A DNA stretch of 64,000 nucleotides from DASQPA01 sp963757335 (GTDB lineage: Bacteria > Acidobacteriota > Thermoanaerobaculia > Multivoradales > UBA5704): the NCBI GenBank assembly GCA_963757335.1, contig CAVWRJ010000013.1, positions 1 through 64,000 on the forward strand. Reading direction: 5' to 3'. Each line of letters opens with the position of its first letter. Positions within the stretch are counted from its first letter, which is position 1. The notes below the pieces were generated by a model, which saw nothing but the letters and a program-made list of their open reading frames with translations, was not told the DNA's origin and searched no databases. The translations under genes and the position numbers were made by a program. This document shows, one piece after another, positions 33,440 through 44,679 of the stretch.

Positions 33440-34183
33440 ATGGATCTACAGAAAAACGTCGACGGCTGGCACAGCCCCATTCTCGGACAGCCCATGCCCA
33501 TCGTGTCCTACGGGCACTGGGGGCATCCGCTGCTGCTCTTCCCCACCGCCGCCGCGGACTTCCTGGAGAACGAGCGCTTCGGCCTGGTCGAGGCGGTCGC
33601 CGGCCAGATCGCGGCCGGCCGGGTGCGGGTCTTCTCGATCAACAGCATCAACAACCAGGCCTGGATGGACAGCAAGCTGCCGGTCGCCGAGCAGGCGCGG
33701 CGGCAGAACCTCTACGCCCTCTATGTCGAGCAGGAGGTCGTCCCCTACATCCGGAACGTCTGCCAGACGCCGGACCTGAGGATCGCCACCACCGGGGCGA
33801 GCTTCGGCGCCTTCCATGCCGCCAACACCCTCTTCCGGCGGCCGGACCTCTTCGACGCCACCATCGCCATGAGCGGTTTCTACGACCTCGGACCGGACTA
33901 CTTGAAGGGCTACTCGGACGACAATTCCTACTTCGACAACCCGGCCGCCTACGTGTCGAACCTGGAGGGGTCCTACCTCCACCTCTTGCAGACCGCCTGC
34001 AAGATCCAGATCCTCACCGGCCAGGGGGACTACGAGGCGCCGGACGCCTCGCGCCGCTTCGCGGCCATCCTCGAACAGAAGGGCATCCCCCACACCCTCG
34101 ACCTCTGGGGGCACGACATCCCGCACGACTGGCCGTCCTGGCGCAAGATGCTGCCCTACGCCGTCGACCAGATGGGCTGGTAG
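33440..34183 (+). CDS. Esterase-family alpha/beta hydrolase
   Basis: A 247-aa protein of the esterase D/antigen-85 (PF00756) type. The nucleophile elbow is GASFGAFHA (Ser about 119), and the likely catalytic His is in LWGHDIPHDW near the C-terminus, with an acid in TGQGDYEAP. There is no signal peptide. Proteins of this group cleave esters or thioesters; the substrate here is unknown. It is divergent from the nuclease and converges on aceB. Confidence 0.85.
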   Translation: MDLQKNVDGWHSPILGQPMPIVSYGHWGHPLLLFPTAAADFLENERFGLVEAVAGQIAAGRVRVFSINSINNQAWMDSKLPVAEQARRQNLYALYVEQEVVPYIRNVCQTPDLRIATTGASFGAFHAANTLFRRPDLFDATIAMSGFYDLGPDYLKGYSDDNSYFDNPAAYVSNLEGSYLHLLQTACKIQILTGQGDYEAPDASRRFAAILEQKGIPHTLDLWGHDIPHDWPSWRKMLPYAVDQMGW

Positions 34184-34198
34184 CGGCCTGGCCCGAGC

Positions 34199-37101
<2,903 letters not shown>

Positions 37102-37221
37102 CTCTGCCTCCTCAGGTTGCGACCTCGTGGTCGGTCCGGACGTTGCGGTTCGTACGGCATCTCACGTGTCTAGGCAATCTGCTCTACACTGATGGCTCGG
37201 CTCACTCAAAGGAGGTCGCTC

Positions 37222-38934
37222 ATGCCTCTGCGTTCCCGGCGTTCCTCGCGTTCCCCCCGTGCGACCTCCGCTCTCTCCGCGCTCCTGCTCTTCGGCTGGA
37301 CCGCTCCCCGGCTCGCTGCCCAGACCCCGCCGCCAGCCCCTCCGGCCCAGCCGCAGGTGTTCTCCGAGCAGGTCGAGGTGAACGTCGTCAACCTCGACGT
37401 CTATGTGGCCGACGCCAAGGGACACCCGATCACCGACCTCAAGCGCGAAGACTTCCAGGTATTGGAGGACGGCAAGCCGGTCGAAGTCACCAACTTCTAC
37501 ACCCTCGCCTCCGGCGACAGCGCTGGTGCAAAAGCCGCGCCTGCATCGCCGGTCGCCGCCGCCAACCCCCGGCCCGAGGAGCAGCGGCTCAGCCTGGTGG
37601 TCTTCGTCGACGACGTGAACACCGACGCGCAGGGGCGCAACCGCGTCCTCGAATCGCTCACCGGGTTTCTGCGCCGCGAGCTCGCCCCGGGCGACCGGGT
37701 GATGCTCGTTCGGTACCAGAGCTCGGTCGACGTGCGGCGGCCGTTCACCACCGACCTCGGCCAGATCGAAAAGGACATCACCGCGCTCGAGACGCTGAGC
37801 GCCCACGGCGCGGAGCAGGATACCGTCCGGAACGACCTGGCGGAGCTCAAGGCGGATGCCGCGGAGGCCTTCGGCGGCGGCTGCGATCAGGCCCTGGAGC
37901 AGACGGTCAAGGCCTACGCCGATTCCCAGAACCACCTCCTGGACTCTACGCTCCGCGCCCTCGACTCGGTGGTCTCCGCCATCGCCCCGGTGCCCGGAAG
38001 GAAGGCCGTCCTCTACGTCGGCGACGGCGTGTCCGCGAACCCCGGCGCCGCGGGGTTCCAGCGCATGGGGGCCTGCTTCAAGGGGACGACGACGAGCGGC
38101 TACCTCTCGGCGCGCACCTACGACTCGCGCCACAAGTTCGACGAGGTGACCGGCCACGCCAGCCGCAACCGGGTGGCCTTCTACACGATGGAGACCTCCG
38201 CCCATACCGCGGCCGGTAATCTGGTGCGCGACGACGTGGAAAACCAGGAGACCCTGCGCCGGCTGGCCGAGGGGACCGGCGGCCGGGCGATCCTCGAAGT
38301 TTCAGATCCCCGCCTCGCCCTCTCCCTCCTCGCCGACGACCTCGGGAACTACTATTCGCTGGGCTACCGGCCGACCCGGGCCGCCGACGGCGTCGATCAC
38401 AAGATCGAGGTCAAGGTGAAGCGCTCGGGGGCCCACGCCCGCTACCGCCCCTGGTACCACGACAAGCCCCAGGGCGAGGTGGTCGCCGAACGCACCGCCG
38501 CCGCCATGCTCTACGGCTTCGAGGACAACCCGCTGGGGGCGAGCATCGAGATCGGCCACCAGGTGGCGCAGGGGGACCTCTTCGTGGTGCCGGTCCGCCT
38601 CCACGTCCCCTTCGCCAAGCTCACCCTCCTCCCCCGCGACGGCGCCCGGGTCGGCCACGTCCGCTTCTTCGTCGTCGCGAGCGGCAACGGCACGATCACC
38701 CCGGTGCGAAGCTCGGAGGCCGACATCCGCATCCCCGACGCCAAGGCCGCCGCCGCCCTCGGCCACGACTACGTGCACGAGGTGCGGATGAAGCTCAAGC
38801 GCGGAGAGTACGTCCTGGGTATCGGCCTCAAGGACGACCTCGCCGGGGCCGCCTCCTACCTCAAAGGGGGTGTAGAGGCTGGCGCCGGGTTCCCCGTGCC
38901 CATCACCAACCCCACACCAGGAGGTCGCCGATGA
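37222..38934 (+). CDS. Secreted VWA-related protein (TIGR03436 acidobacterial type), copy 1
   Basis: A 570-aa protein with a signal peptide (cleavage after RLAAQ-type sequence) and a Pro-rich N-terminus. It then has the typical block VEVNVVNLDVYVADAKGHPITDL, KREDFQVLEDGKPV, and a VWA-like domain with VFVDDVNTD replacing a classic MIDAS DxSxS. The C-terminal 200 residues are beta-rich. ATG 37222 is preceded by AAAGGAGG at 6-nt spacing; ATG 37192 has none. The domain is known mostly from Acidobacteria; its function is unknown. It is coupled to copy 2. Confidence 0.88.
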   Translation: MPLRSRRSSRSPRATSALSALLLFGWTAPRLAAQTPPPAPPAQPQVFSEQVEVNVVNLDVYVADAKGHPITDLKREDFQVLEDGKPVEVTNFYTLASGDSAGAKAAPASPVAAANPRPEEQRLSLVVFVDDVNTDAQGRNRVLESLTGFLRRELAPGDRVMLVRYQSSVDVRRPFTTDLGQIEKDITALETLSAHGAEQDTVRNDLAELKADAAEAFGGGCDQALEQTVKAYADSQNHLLDSTLRALDSVVSAIAPVPGRKAVLYVGDGVSANPGAAGFQRMGACFKGTTTSGYLSARTYDSRHKFDEVTGHASRNRVAFYTMETSAHTAAGNLVRDDVENQETLRRLAEGTGGRAILEVSDPRLALSLLADDLGNYYSLGYRPTRAADGVDHKIEVKVKRSGAHARYRPWYHDKPQGEVVAERTAAAMLYGFEDNPLGASIEIGHQVAQGDLFVVPVRLHVPFAKLTLLPRDGARVGHVRFFVVASGNGTITPVRSSEADIRIPDAKAAAALGHDYVHEVRMKLKRGEYVLGIGLKDDLAGAASYLKGGVEAGAGFPVPITNPTPGGRR

Positions 38935-40688
38935 ACGCTCGCTCCTCGCGCTCCGCTCTCCTCGTCTCCACGCTCCTTTTCGCCCTCCCTCCCCGCGCCC
39001 ACGCCGCTCCCCCCGCCCCGACCCCCGCCACCCCCGCCAATGCCGCTCCTCAGCCCGCCGCGCCCGCTCCGGCACCGCAGGTCTTCTCCGAGCAGGTCCT
39101 GGTGAACGTCGTCAATCTCGACGTCTACGTCGCCGATTCCAAGGGGCACCCGATCACCGACCTCAAGCGCGAAGACTTCCAAGTGCTGGAGGACGGCAAG
39201 CCGGTCGAAGTCACCAACTTCTACACCATCGCCGGCGGCAGCACGAACGCCAATGCCTCGCCGGCCGCCGTCGCCGCCGCCGGAAAGAGCCGGCCCGAGG
39301 AGCAGCGGCTCAGCCTGGTGGTCTTCGTCGACGACGTGAACACCGAGGGGCAGTTCCGCAACCGGATCCTCGAATCGCTCACCGGGTTTCTGCAGCGCGA
39401 GCTCGCCCCGGGCGACCGGGTGATGCTCGTCCGCTACCAGACCTCGGTCGACGTGCGGCGGTCGTTCACCACCGATCTCGGCCAGATCGAGCGGGACATC
39501 GCCGCGCTCGAGAAGCTGAGCGCCCACGGCCACGACGAGGAGATCTTCCGGCAGGCCAACGAGGAGATCCGGGAGGCCTCGGCGATCTCCTTCGGCACCG
39601 GCTGCGATCAGGCTCTGGAGCAGACGGTCAAGACCTACGCCGATTCCCAGAACCATCTCCTGGACTCCGCGCTCCGCGCTCTCGACTCGGTGGTCTCCGC
39701 CATCGCCCCGGTGCCCGGAAGGAAAGCCGTCCTCTACGTTGGCGACGGCTTCTCCGCGAATCCCGGCTCCACCGGGTTCCAGAAATTGGCTTCCTGCTTG
39801 ACGGGGACGACGATCAGCGGTTTCGTCTCGGCGCGCACCTACGACTCGCGCGCCCGATTCGACGAGGTGACCGGCCACGCCAGCCGCAACCGGGTGGCTT
39901 TCTATACGATGGAAACCTCAGCCCATGACGCGACCGGCCTCGAGGCGCGCGACGACGTGGACAACCAGGAGTCGCTGCACCGGCTGGCCGAGGGGACCGG
40001 CGGCCGGGCGATCCTCGAAGTTTCAGACCCCCGCCTCGCCCTCTCTCTCCTCGCCGACGACCTCGGGAACTACTACTCGCTGGGCTACCGGCCGACCCGG
40101 GCCGCCGACGGCGTCGACCACAAGATCGAGGTCAAGGTGAAGCGCTCGGGGGCCCACGCCCGCTACCGCCCCTGGTACCGCGACAAGCCGCAGGGCGAGG
40201 TAGTCGCCGAGCGCACCGCCGCCGCCATGCTTTACGGCTTCGAGGACAACCCGCTGGGAGCGAGCGTCGAGATCGGTCACCAGGTGGCGCAAGGGGACCT
40301 CTTCGTGGTGCCGGTCCGCCTCCACGTCCCCTTCGCCAAGCTCACCCTCCTCCCCCGCGACGGCGCCCGGGTCGGCCACATCCGCTTCTTCGTCGTCGCG
40401 AGCGGCAACGGCACGATCACCCCGGTGCGAAGCTCCGAGGCCGACATCCGCATCCCCGACGCCAAGGCCGCCGCCGCCCTCGGCCACGACTACGTGCACG
40501 AGGTGCGGATGAAGCTCAAGCGCGGAGAGTACGTCCTGGGCATCGGTCTCAAGGACGACCTCGCCGGAGCCGCCTCGTATCTCAAGGGGGAAGTCCAGGC
40601 CGGGGCCGGGTTCCCCATGCCGGTTTCCGCGCCTGCCGCGCCGGCCAAGCCCGCTCCGAAGGGCAAGAAGGAGAAGACCTCACGCTAG
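38931..40688 (+). CDS. Secreted VWA-related protein (TIGR03436 type), copy 2
   Basis: A 585-aa paralogue of the preceding protein. The two are nearly identical in the last 250 residues and in blocks of the VWA domain, but differ in signal peptide, Pro/Ala linker and the region around 195-210 (HGHDEEIFRQANEE against HGAEQDTVRNDLAE). The start overlaps the copy 1 stop by 4 nt. The stop TAG 40686-40688 lies inside the CTAG end of an inverted-repeat element, so its last residues (KKEKTSR) could have been changed by insertion. Confidence 0.88.
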   Translation: MNARSSRSALLVSTLLFALPPRAHAAPPAPTPATPANAAPQPAAPAPAPQVFSEQVLVNVVNLDVYVADSKGHPITDLKREDFQVLEDGKPVEVTNFYTIAGGSTNANASPAAVAAAGKSRPEEQRLSLVVFVDDVNTEGQFRNRILESLTGFLQRELAPGDRVMLVRYQTSVDVRRSFTTDLGQIERDIAALEKLSAHGHDEEIFRQANEEIREASAISFGTGCDQALEQTVKTYADSQNHLLDSALRALDSVVSAIAPVPGRKAVLYVGDGFSANPGSTGFQKLASCLTGTTISGFVSARTYDSRARFDEVTGHASRNRVAFYTMETSAHDATGLEARDDVDNQESLHRLAEGTGGRAILEVSDPRLALSLLADDLGNYYSLGYRPTRAADGVDHKIEVKVKRSGAHARYRPWYRDKPQGEVVAERTAAAMLYGFEDNPLGASVEIGHQVAQGDLFVVPVRLHVPFAKLTLLPRDGARVGHIRFFVVASGNGTITPVRSSEADIRIPDAKAAAALGHDYVHEVRMKLKRGEYVLGIGLKDDLAGAASYLKGEVQAGAGFPMPVSAPAAPAKPAPKGKKEKTSR

Positions 40689-40929
40689 GGCTTCGTCAGT
40701 CTTGGGATGATAGTAGAGGCTTCGCGTCGCTTGGTCCGTCTGGCGCAATGCCACCCCCCTCCTGTCCTCCCCCCATCCCCTTCCACCCGCCCGCCCAAGG
40801 GGGAGGGACCCTTCGGCGAGGATTCTTCTCAAGCCGAGGCCTTTCTGTACGAGTCTTTCTGCCGAAGCCCTGCGGGACCAAGCGACGCGAAAGACCCTGA
40901 CTATCATTCCAAGGCTGACGAACCTCTAG
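40685..40929. mobile_element. MITE-like element with about 54-bp terminal inverted repeats
   Basis: Left arm 40685-40737 and right arm 40875-40929 are inverted copies with about 80 percent identity and a 2-nt length difference. Both begin CTAG.G.TTCGTCAG, then continue with TTGG.ATGATAGT and end CGCGTCGCTTGGTCC. The 137-bp middle is C-rich and has no ORF of note. CTAG at both ends may be a target duplication. It starts on the stop codon of the VWA gene. No transposase is inside. Confidence 0.75.
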
Positions 40930-40936
40930 GCGCGTT

Positions 40937-41272
40937 TCTGAAGACTTTCCATTCTGAGGACTTCCACGAGTTCCTGAAGACTTTCCACGAGTTCCCGAAG
41001 ACTTTCCACGAGTTCCCGAGGACTTTCCACGGGTTCCGGAGGACTTTCCACGGGTTCCCGAGGACTTTCCACCGGTTCCGGCAGCGTCCAGAAGCCGTCC
41101 GGAGACTTCCAGGAGCTGTCCGGAAGGGCCCAAAAGGTATCCGGGAGGTCTCAAACGGCATCCAGCCATCCCAAACGCCGTCTGGAAGGTCTCAAACACC
41201 GTCCGGAGGACTTTCCGCGGCATCCGGGAGCTTCCTAACCGCGTTCGGGAGGTTCCGAGCGGTGCCTGTAGG
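40937..41272. repeat. 21-bp tandem array, about 16 degenerate units
   Basis: Units such as GACTTTCCACGAGTTCCCGAG repeat with strict 21-bp spacing. The first seven are well conserved, and later ones drift (for example GTCCGGAGACTTCCAGGAGCT) but keep the register to about 41272. All frames stay open over the array, as expected for a period divisible by three. It lies between the MITE-like element and the end of smpB. Confidence 0.85.
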
Positions 41273-41290
41273 GGTCGAGGTGAGGCCCCC

Positions 41291-41761
41291 CTACCACTTG
41301 CGCTCCTTGATCGCCTCCTCCGCCTCTCGATCCAGGGTCTTCGTCCGCTCGGTCTGCCGTTTGTCGTAGAGCTTCTTGCCCTGCGCCAAGGCGAGCTCCA
41401 CCTTGAGCCAGTTGCCCTTGAGGTACATCGAGAGGGGGACGACCGTAAACCCCTTGAGCAGGGTGCGCCCGAAGAGCTTCTCGATCTCCCGCTTCTTGAG
41501 CAGCAGCCGGCGGGGCCGCTCGGGCTCGTGGTTCTCCCGGTTGCCGTGGCTGTAGTGGCTGATGTGAGCTCCCACCAGGAAGGCCTGACCGCCGCGGAAC
41601 TCGACGTAGCTGTCCTTCAGCTGCACCTTGCCGCTCCGCGCCGCCTTGACCTCGGTGCCGGAGAGCTCCATGCCGGCCTCGAAGGTGTCGAGGACCTCGT
41701 AGTCGTGGCGGACCCGCTTGTTGGTGGCCAGGGCGCGGACGGGGATGGGTTTGCCGCTCAT
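41291..41761 (-). CDS. smpB: SsrA-binding protein SmpB
   Basis: Partner of tmRNA in trans-translation, which rescues stalled ribosomes. The 156-aa protein has the typical N-terminus ATNKRVRHDYEVLDTFEAG, LSGTEVKAARSG, AHISHYSHGNRENHEPER and a basic C-terminal tail (KKLYDKRQ..KERKW). ATG 41761 is chosen; the 13-residue extension is not conserved in type. No tmRNA gene is seen nearby. Confidence 0.96.
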   Translation of the reverse strand: MSGKPIPVRALATNKRVRHDYEVLDTFEAGMELSGTEVKAARSGKVQLKDSYVEFRGGQAFLVGAHISHYSHGNRENHEPERPRRLLLKKREIEKLFGRTLLKGFTVVPLSMYLKGNWLKVELALAQGKKLYDKRQTERTKTLDREAEEAIKERKW

Positions 41762-41803
41762 GGGGGAGAGTGTAGCGCGCAAAGTGCTAGACTGAGGCAT
41801 CCG

Positions 41804-42358
41804 ATGAGAGCGACGGTTCCGCTTCTCTGCCTCTTTTTTCTGCTTCTTCTCGCCTCCGACGCCCAGGCCGCGGCAGAGATCTCGGACTTCCAGGTCACGG
41901 TCGACGGCGGCCGGGCGATGGTCAGTCTGAAGCTCGAGCGCGCCTTCACCTCGCGCCTGTGGGAGAGGGTGGAGAGCGGTCTACCCACAAGCATCGTCTA
42001 CCGCTTCCTCTTGGAGAAGGACCGCAAGCGCTGGTACGACAGCCAGCTCCAGGAGAGCACCTTCGAGGTCCTCACGACCTACGACGCGGTCGGACATCAG
42101 TACGCCATCAACTACAAGCTGGACGGCAAGCTGGTCGAGAGCCGCACGGTCCACGATCCCAAGGCGCTGGCGACCGCCATGACCCGGATCGACGCCCTCC
42201 CCCTCTTCACCCTCGACCGGCTGCCCAGAGAGTGGCGGCTCCTCATCAAGGCGCGCGCCGAGCTGGGAGCGAAGACCGTCCTCGCCATGGTCCCGGTCTC
42301 GATCACGACCGAGTGGATCGAGTCGCGCAAGTTCCGCGGCCCGGGCGGCGAGCGATGA
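41804..42358 (+). CDS. DUF4390 secreted protein
   Basis: A 184-aa protein with a clear signal peptide (LLCLFFLLLLASDAQA). The mature part is beta-rich and matches DUF4390 in context and in segments such as LWERVESGLPTSIVYRF and PREWRLLIKARA. Members are encoded directly before NtrY-like sensor kinases; here the stop overlaps the kinase start by 4 nt. A periplasmic role linked to the sensor is an inference. TAGACT at 41788-41793 may be its -10 box. Confidence 0.8.
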   Translation: MRATVPLLCLFFLLLLASDAQAAAEISDFQVTVDGGRAMVSLKLERAFTSRLWERVESGLPTSIVYRFLLEKDRKRWYDSQLQESTFEVLTTYDAVGHQYAINYKLDGKLVESRTVHDPKALATAMTRIDALPLFTLDRLPREWRLLIKARAELGAKTVLAMVPVSITTEWIESRKFRGPGGER

Positions 42359-44592
42359 GCCGGCGGCGGAGCGATCTTCGCGAGCGGCTCCTGCGCCACC
42401 GGAAGGACCCGCGGCTGATCGTCGGCGGGCTCGGCCTCCTCCTCCTCCTCTTTACCGCCGGCTTCTATCTCGTCCAGCGCAACCGCGACCTGCCGAGCTT
42501 CCTGGTCACCAACCGGGTGCTCCTCTTCGTCCTCTGGTACATCAACGTCGTCCTCATCCTGGCGGTCCTCTTCGTTCTCCTCCGCAACCTCTTCAAGCTG
42601 CTCATCGAGCGCCGGCACCGCATCCTCGGCTCGAAGTTCAAGTTCAAGCTCGTCGCGACCTTCATCGGCCTCTCGCTCATCCCCGTCCTCCTCCTCTTCG
42701 CCATCGCCTCCGAGCTCCTCCAGGGCTCGGTCGAACGCTGGTTCAACACCCCCTTGAAGCCCGTCCTCGCGCAGGGGAACACCGTCGCCCAGGCGCTCTA
42801 CGAGCAGATCGAGCGCACCGATCTCCGCTTCGCCGGCCGGGCGCTCGCCGAGGTCCGCGGCTTCGACCTGAAGAACGCCGCGGCGCGGGCGCGGCTCACC
42901 CGGCGCCTGCAGGAGCTCCAGGGGGAGCTCGGGCTCGACTACCTGGCGGTCTACGAGGGTGACGAGTTCGTGCAGGCGGTGGTCAACCCGCAGGCGGGGA
43001 TCTCGAATCTCCCCGAGCCCGGCCACGACTTCCTGGAGGAGGCCGCTCGCCGCGGCCAGGCTCTCCGCCGGGAGGAGCGGCCGGCCGGCCGCGGGCGGCT
43101 CCTCATGGCCGGGATCGCCGGACCCCCGCCGGCAGTCCGCCCACCGCTCGCCCAGGCACCGCTCGTGGTGGTCGCCGGCTCGCTCCTCCCCCCGGCCCTC
43201 GCCGAGGCGAGCGAGGCGCTCATCCAGAACTTCCAGAGCTTCCGCCAGCTGGAAGTGCAGAAGGACGACCTCAAAGCGAGCCACCTGCTCATCTTCCTCA
43301 TGGTCACCCTCCTCATCCTCCTCGCCTCCTCCTGGGCGGGGCTCTACCTGGCGCGGCGGGTGACGGTGCCGATCCAGGCCCTGGCCGAGGGGACCCGGCG
43401 GATCGGCTTAGGCGACCTCGATCACCGGGTGGAGGTCGACGCCGACGACGAGCTCGGGGTGCTCGTCCGCTCGTTCAACCAGATGACCGAGGACCTGCAG
43501 AGCAACAAGGAGCTCTTGGAGCACAGCAACCGCGAGCTCTCCGCCACCGCCGAGCGGCTGGGAGAAGAACGGGCGCTCCTCGCGGCGGTGCTCGAGAACG
43601 TGGCGGCCGGCGTCGTCTCGACCGATGCCGACGGGCGGATCTTCACCTGCAACGGCGCGGCCCTGGCCATCCTCCGCCAGCGCGAGGAGGAGGTCCTCGG
43701 GCGCCGGGTGGAGGAGGCCTGGCCGGACCGCGAGCGGGGGAAGCTCGCCGCTCTCCTCGACCACGATCCGCCGGCTGGACAGGGGAGCCGCGAGGTCCAT
43801 CTCATTCTGGGCGGCGAGTGGAAGACCTTCGAGGCCAAGGTCACCCCCATGCGCGGCCCCGGCGGCGCCCTCCTCGGCCGGGTGCTCGTCATCGAGGATC
43901 TGACCGAGCTCATCAAGGCGCAGCAGCTCGCCGCCTGGAGCGAGGCGGCGCGGCGGATCGCCCACGAGATCAAAAACCCGCTCACCCCCATCCGCCTGGG
44001 GGCCGAGCGGTTGCAGAGGAAGGCCGAGCAGGGGGACCCCGGCCTGCCGCGCGCCGTTCTCGATGCGGTCGAGATCATCGTCCGCGAGGTGGGGACGATC
44101 CAGCAGATGGTCGACGAGTTCTCCCGCTTCGCCCGCATGCCCCGGCCGCGGCCGACCGCGGTCGACCTCGGCCGGCTGTTGGAAGAGACCCTCCACCTCT
44201 ACCAGAACCTCAAACCGGGGGTGACGATCGAGGGCGGCCTCGGCGGGCGGCTCCCCCTGCCGGAGATCAAGCTTGACGCCGAGCAGATCAAACGCGTCTT
44301 GATCAACCTCCTGGACAACGCCGTCGAGGCGACCGATCCTCCCGGTCGGGTCACGATCTCCGCCGCCTTGAACGACGGCCACCTGGAGATCCAGGTGAAA
44401 GACACCGGCCGGGGCATCCCGCCGGAGTCCAAAGAGAAGCTCTTCCTCCCCTACTTCTCGACCAAGGGCCGCGGCACCGGCCTCGGGCTCGCCATCGTCC
44501 ACCGCATCGTCGCCGATCACCACGGCTCGGTGCGGGTGGAGGACAACGCCCCCAAGGGGTCGGTGTTCACGCTGGAGCTGCCGCTCGGGTAG
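42355..44592 (+). CDS. NtrY-like sensor histidine kinase (HAMP-PAS-HisKA-HATPase)
   Basis: A 745-aa membrane kinase. Membrane segments lie at about 24-42, 58-80 and 98-118, then a periplasmic sensor region, another segment near 308-328, HAMP (about 330-380) and PAS (about 400-510). The phospho-acceptor H537 is in ARRIAHEIKNPLTP, followed by a HATPase with N-box LDNAVEA, GRGIPPE and GTGLGLAIV. In this family the partner is a NtrC-type regulator, but none follows; smpB and secreted genes flank. The regulator must be elsewhere. Confidence 0.92.
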   Translation: MSRRRSDLRERLLRHRKDPRLIVGGLGLLLLLFTAGFYLVQRNRDLPSFLVTNRVLLFVLWYINVVLILAVLFVLLRNLFKLLIERRHRILGSKFKFKLVATFIGLSLIPVLLLFAIASELLQGSVERWFNTPLKPVLAQGNTVAQALYEQIERTDLRFAGRALAEVRGFDLKNAAARARLTRRLQELQGELGLDYLAVYEGDEFVQAVVNPQAGISNLPEPGHDFLEEAARRGQALRREERPAGRGRLLMAGIAGPPPAVRPPLAQAPLVVVAGSLLPPALAEASEALIQNFQSFRQLEVQKDDLKASHLLIFLMVTLLILLASSWAGLYLARRVTVPIQALAEGTRRIGLGDLDHRVEVDADDELGVLVRSFNQMTEDLQSNKELLEHSNRELSATAERLGEERALLAAVLENVAAGVVSTDADGRIFTCNGAALAILRQREEEVLGRRVEEAWPDRERGKLAALLDHDPPAGQGSREVHLILGGEWKTFEAKVTPMRGPGGALLGRVLVIEDLTELIKAQQLAAWSEAARRIAHEIKNPLTPIRLGAERLQRKAEQGDPGLPRAVLDAVEIIVREVGTIQQMVDEFSRFARMPRPRPTAVDLGRLLEETLHLYQNLKPGVTIEGGLGGRLPLPEIKLDAEQIKRVLINLLDNAVEATDPPGRVTISAALNDGHLEIQVKDTGRGIPPESKEKLFLPYFSTKGRGTGLGLAIVHRIVADHHGSVRVEDNAPKGSVFTLELPLG

Positions 44593-44679
44593 GGCCCGGG
44601 CTCGCTTTCCACCCCCTCTCGCACTTTCCTCTTCTATACCTTACTCAAGGATCTAACGATCCAATTGGAGGCGTGGAAG

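Noticed and set aside
40707..41369. 220-residue open frame over the MITE-like element and 21-bp array
   Set aside because: It runs through the inverted-repeat element, the array and the antisense strand of smpB; this is a repeat artefact.
41291..41804. tmRNA (ssrA) next to smpB
   Set aside because: No Ala-tRNA-like ends or tag reading frame were seen within the flanking intergenic DNA.
44593..44664. Palindrome GGATC-TAAC-GATCC as operator of the secreted-protein gene
   Set aside because: The arms are only 5 bp and no promoter elements fit around it; chance is likely.
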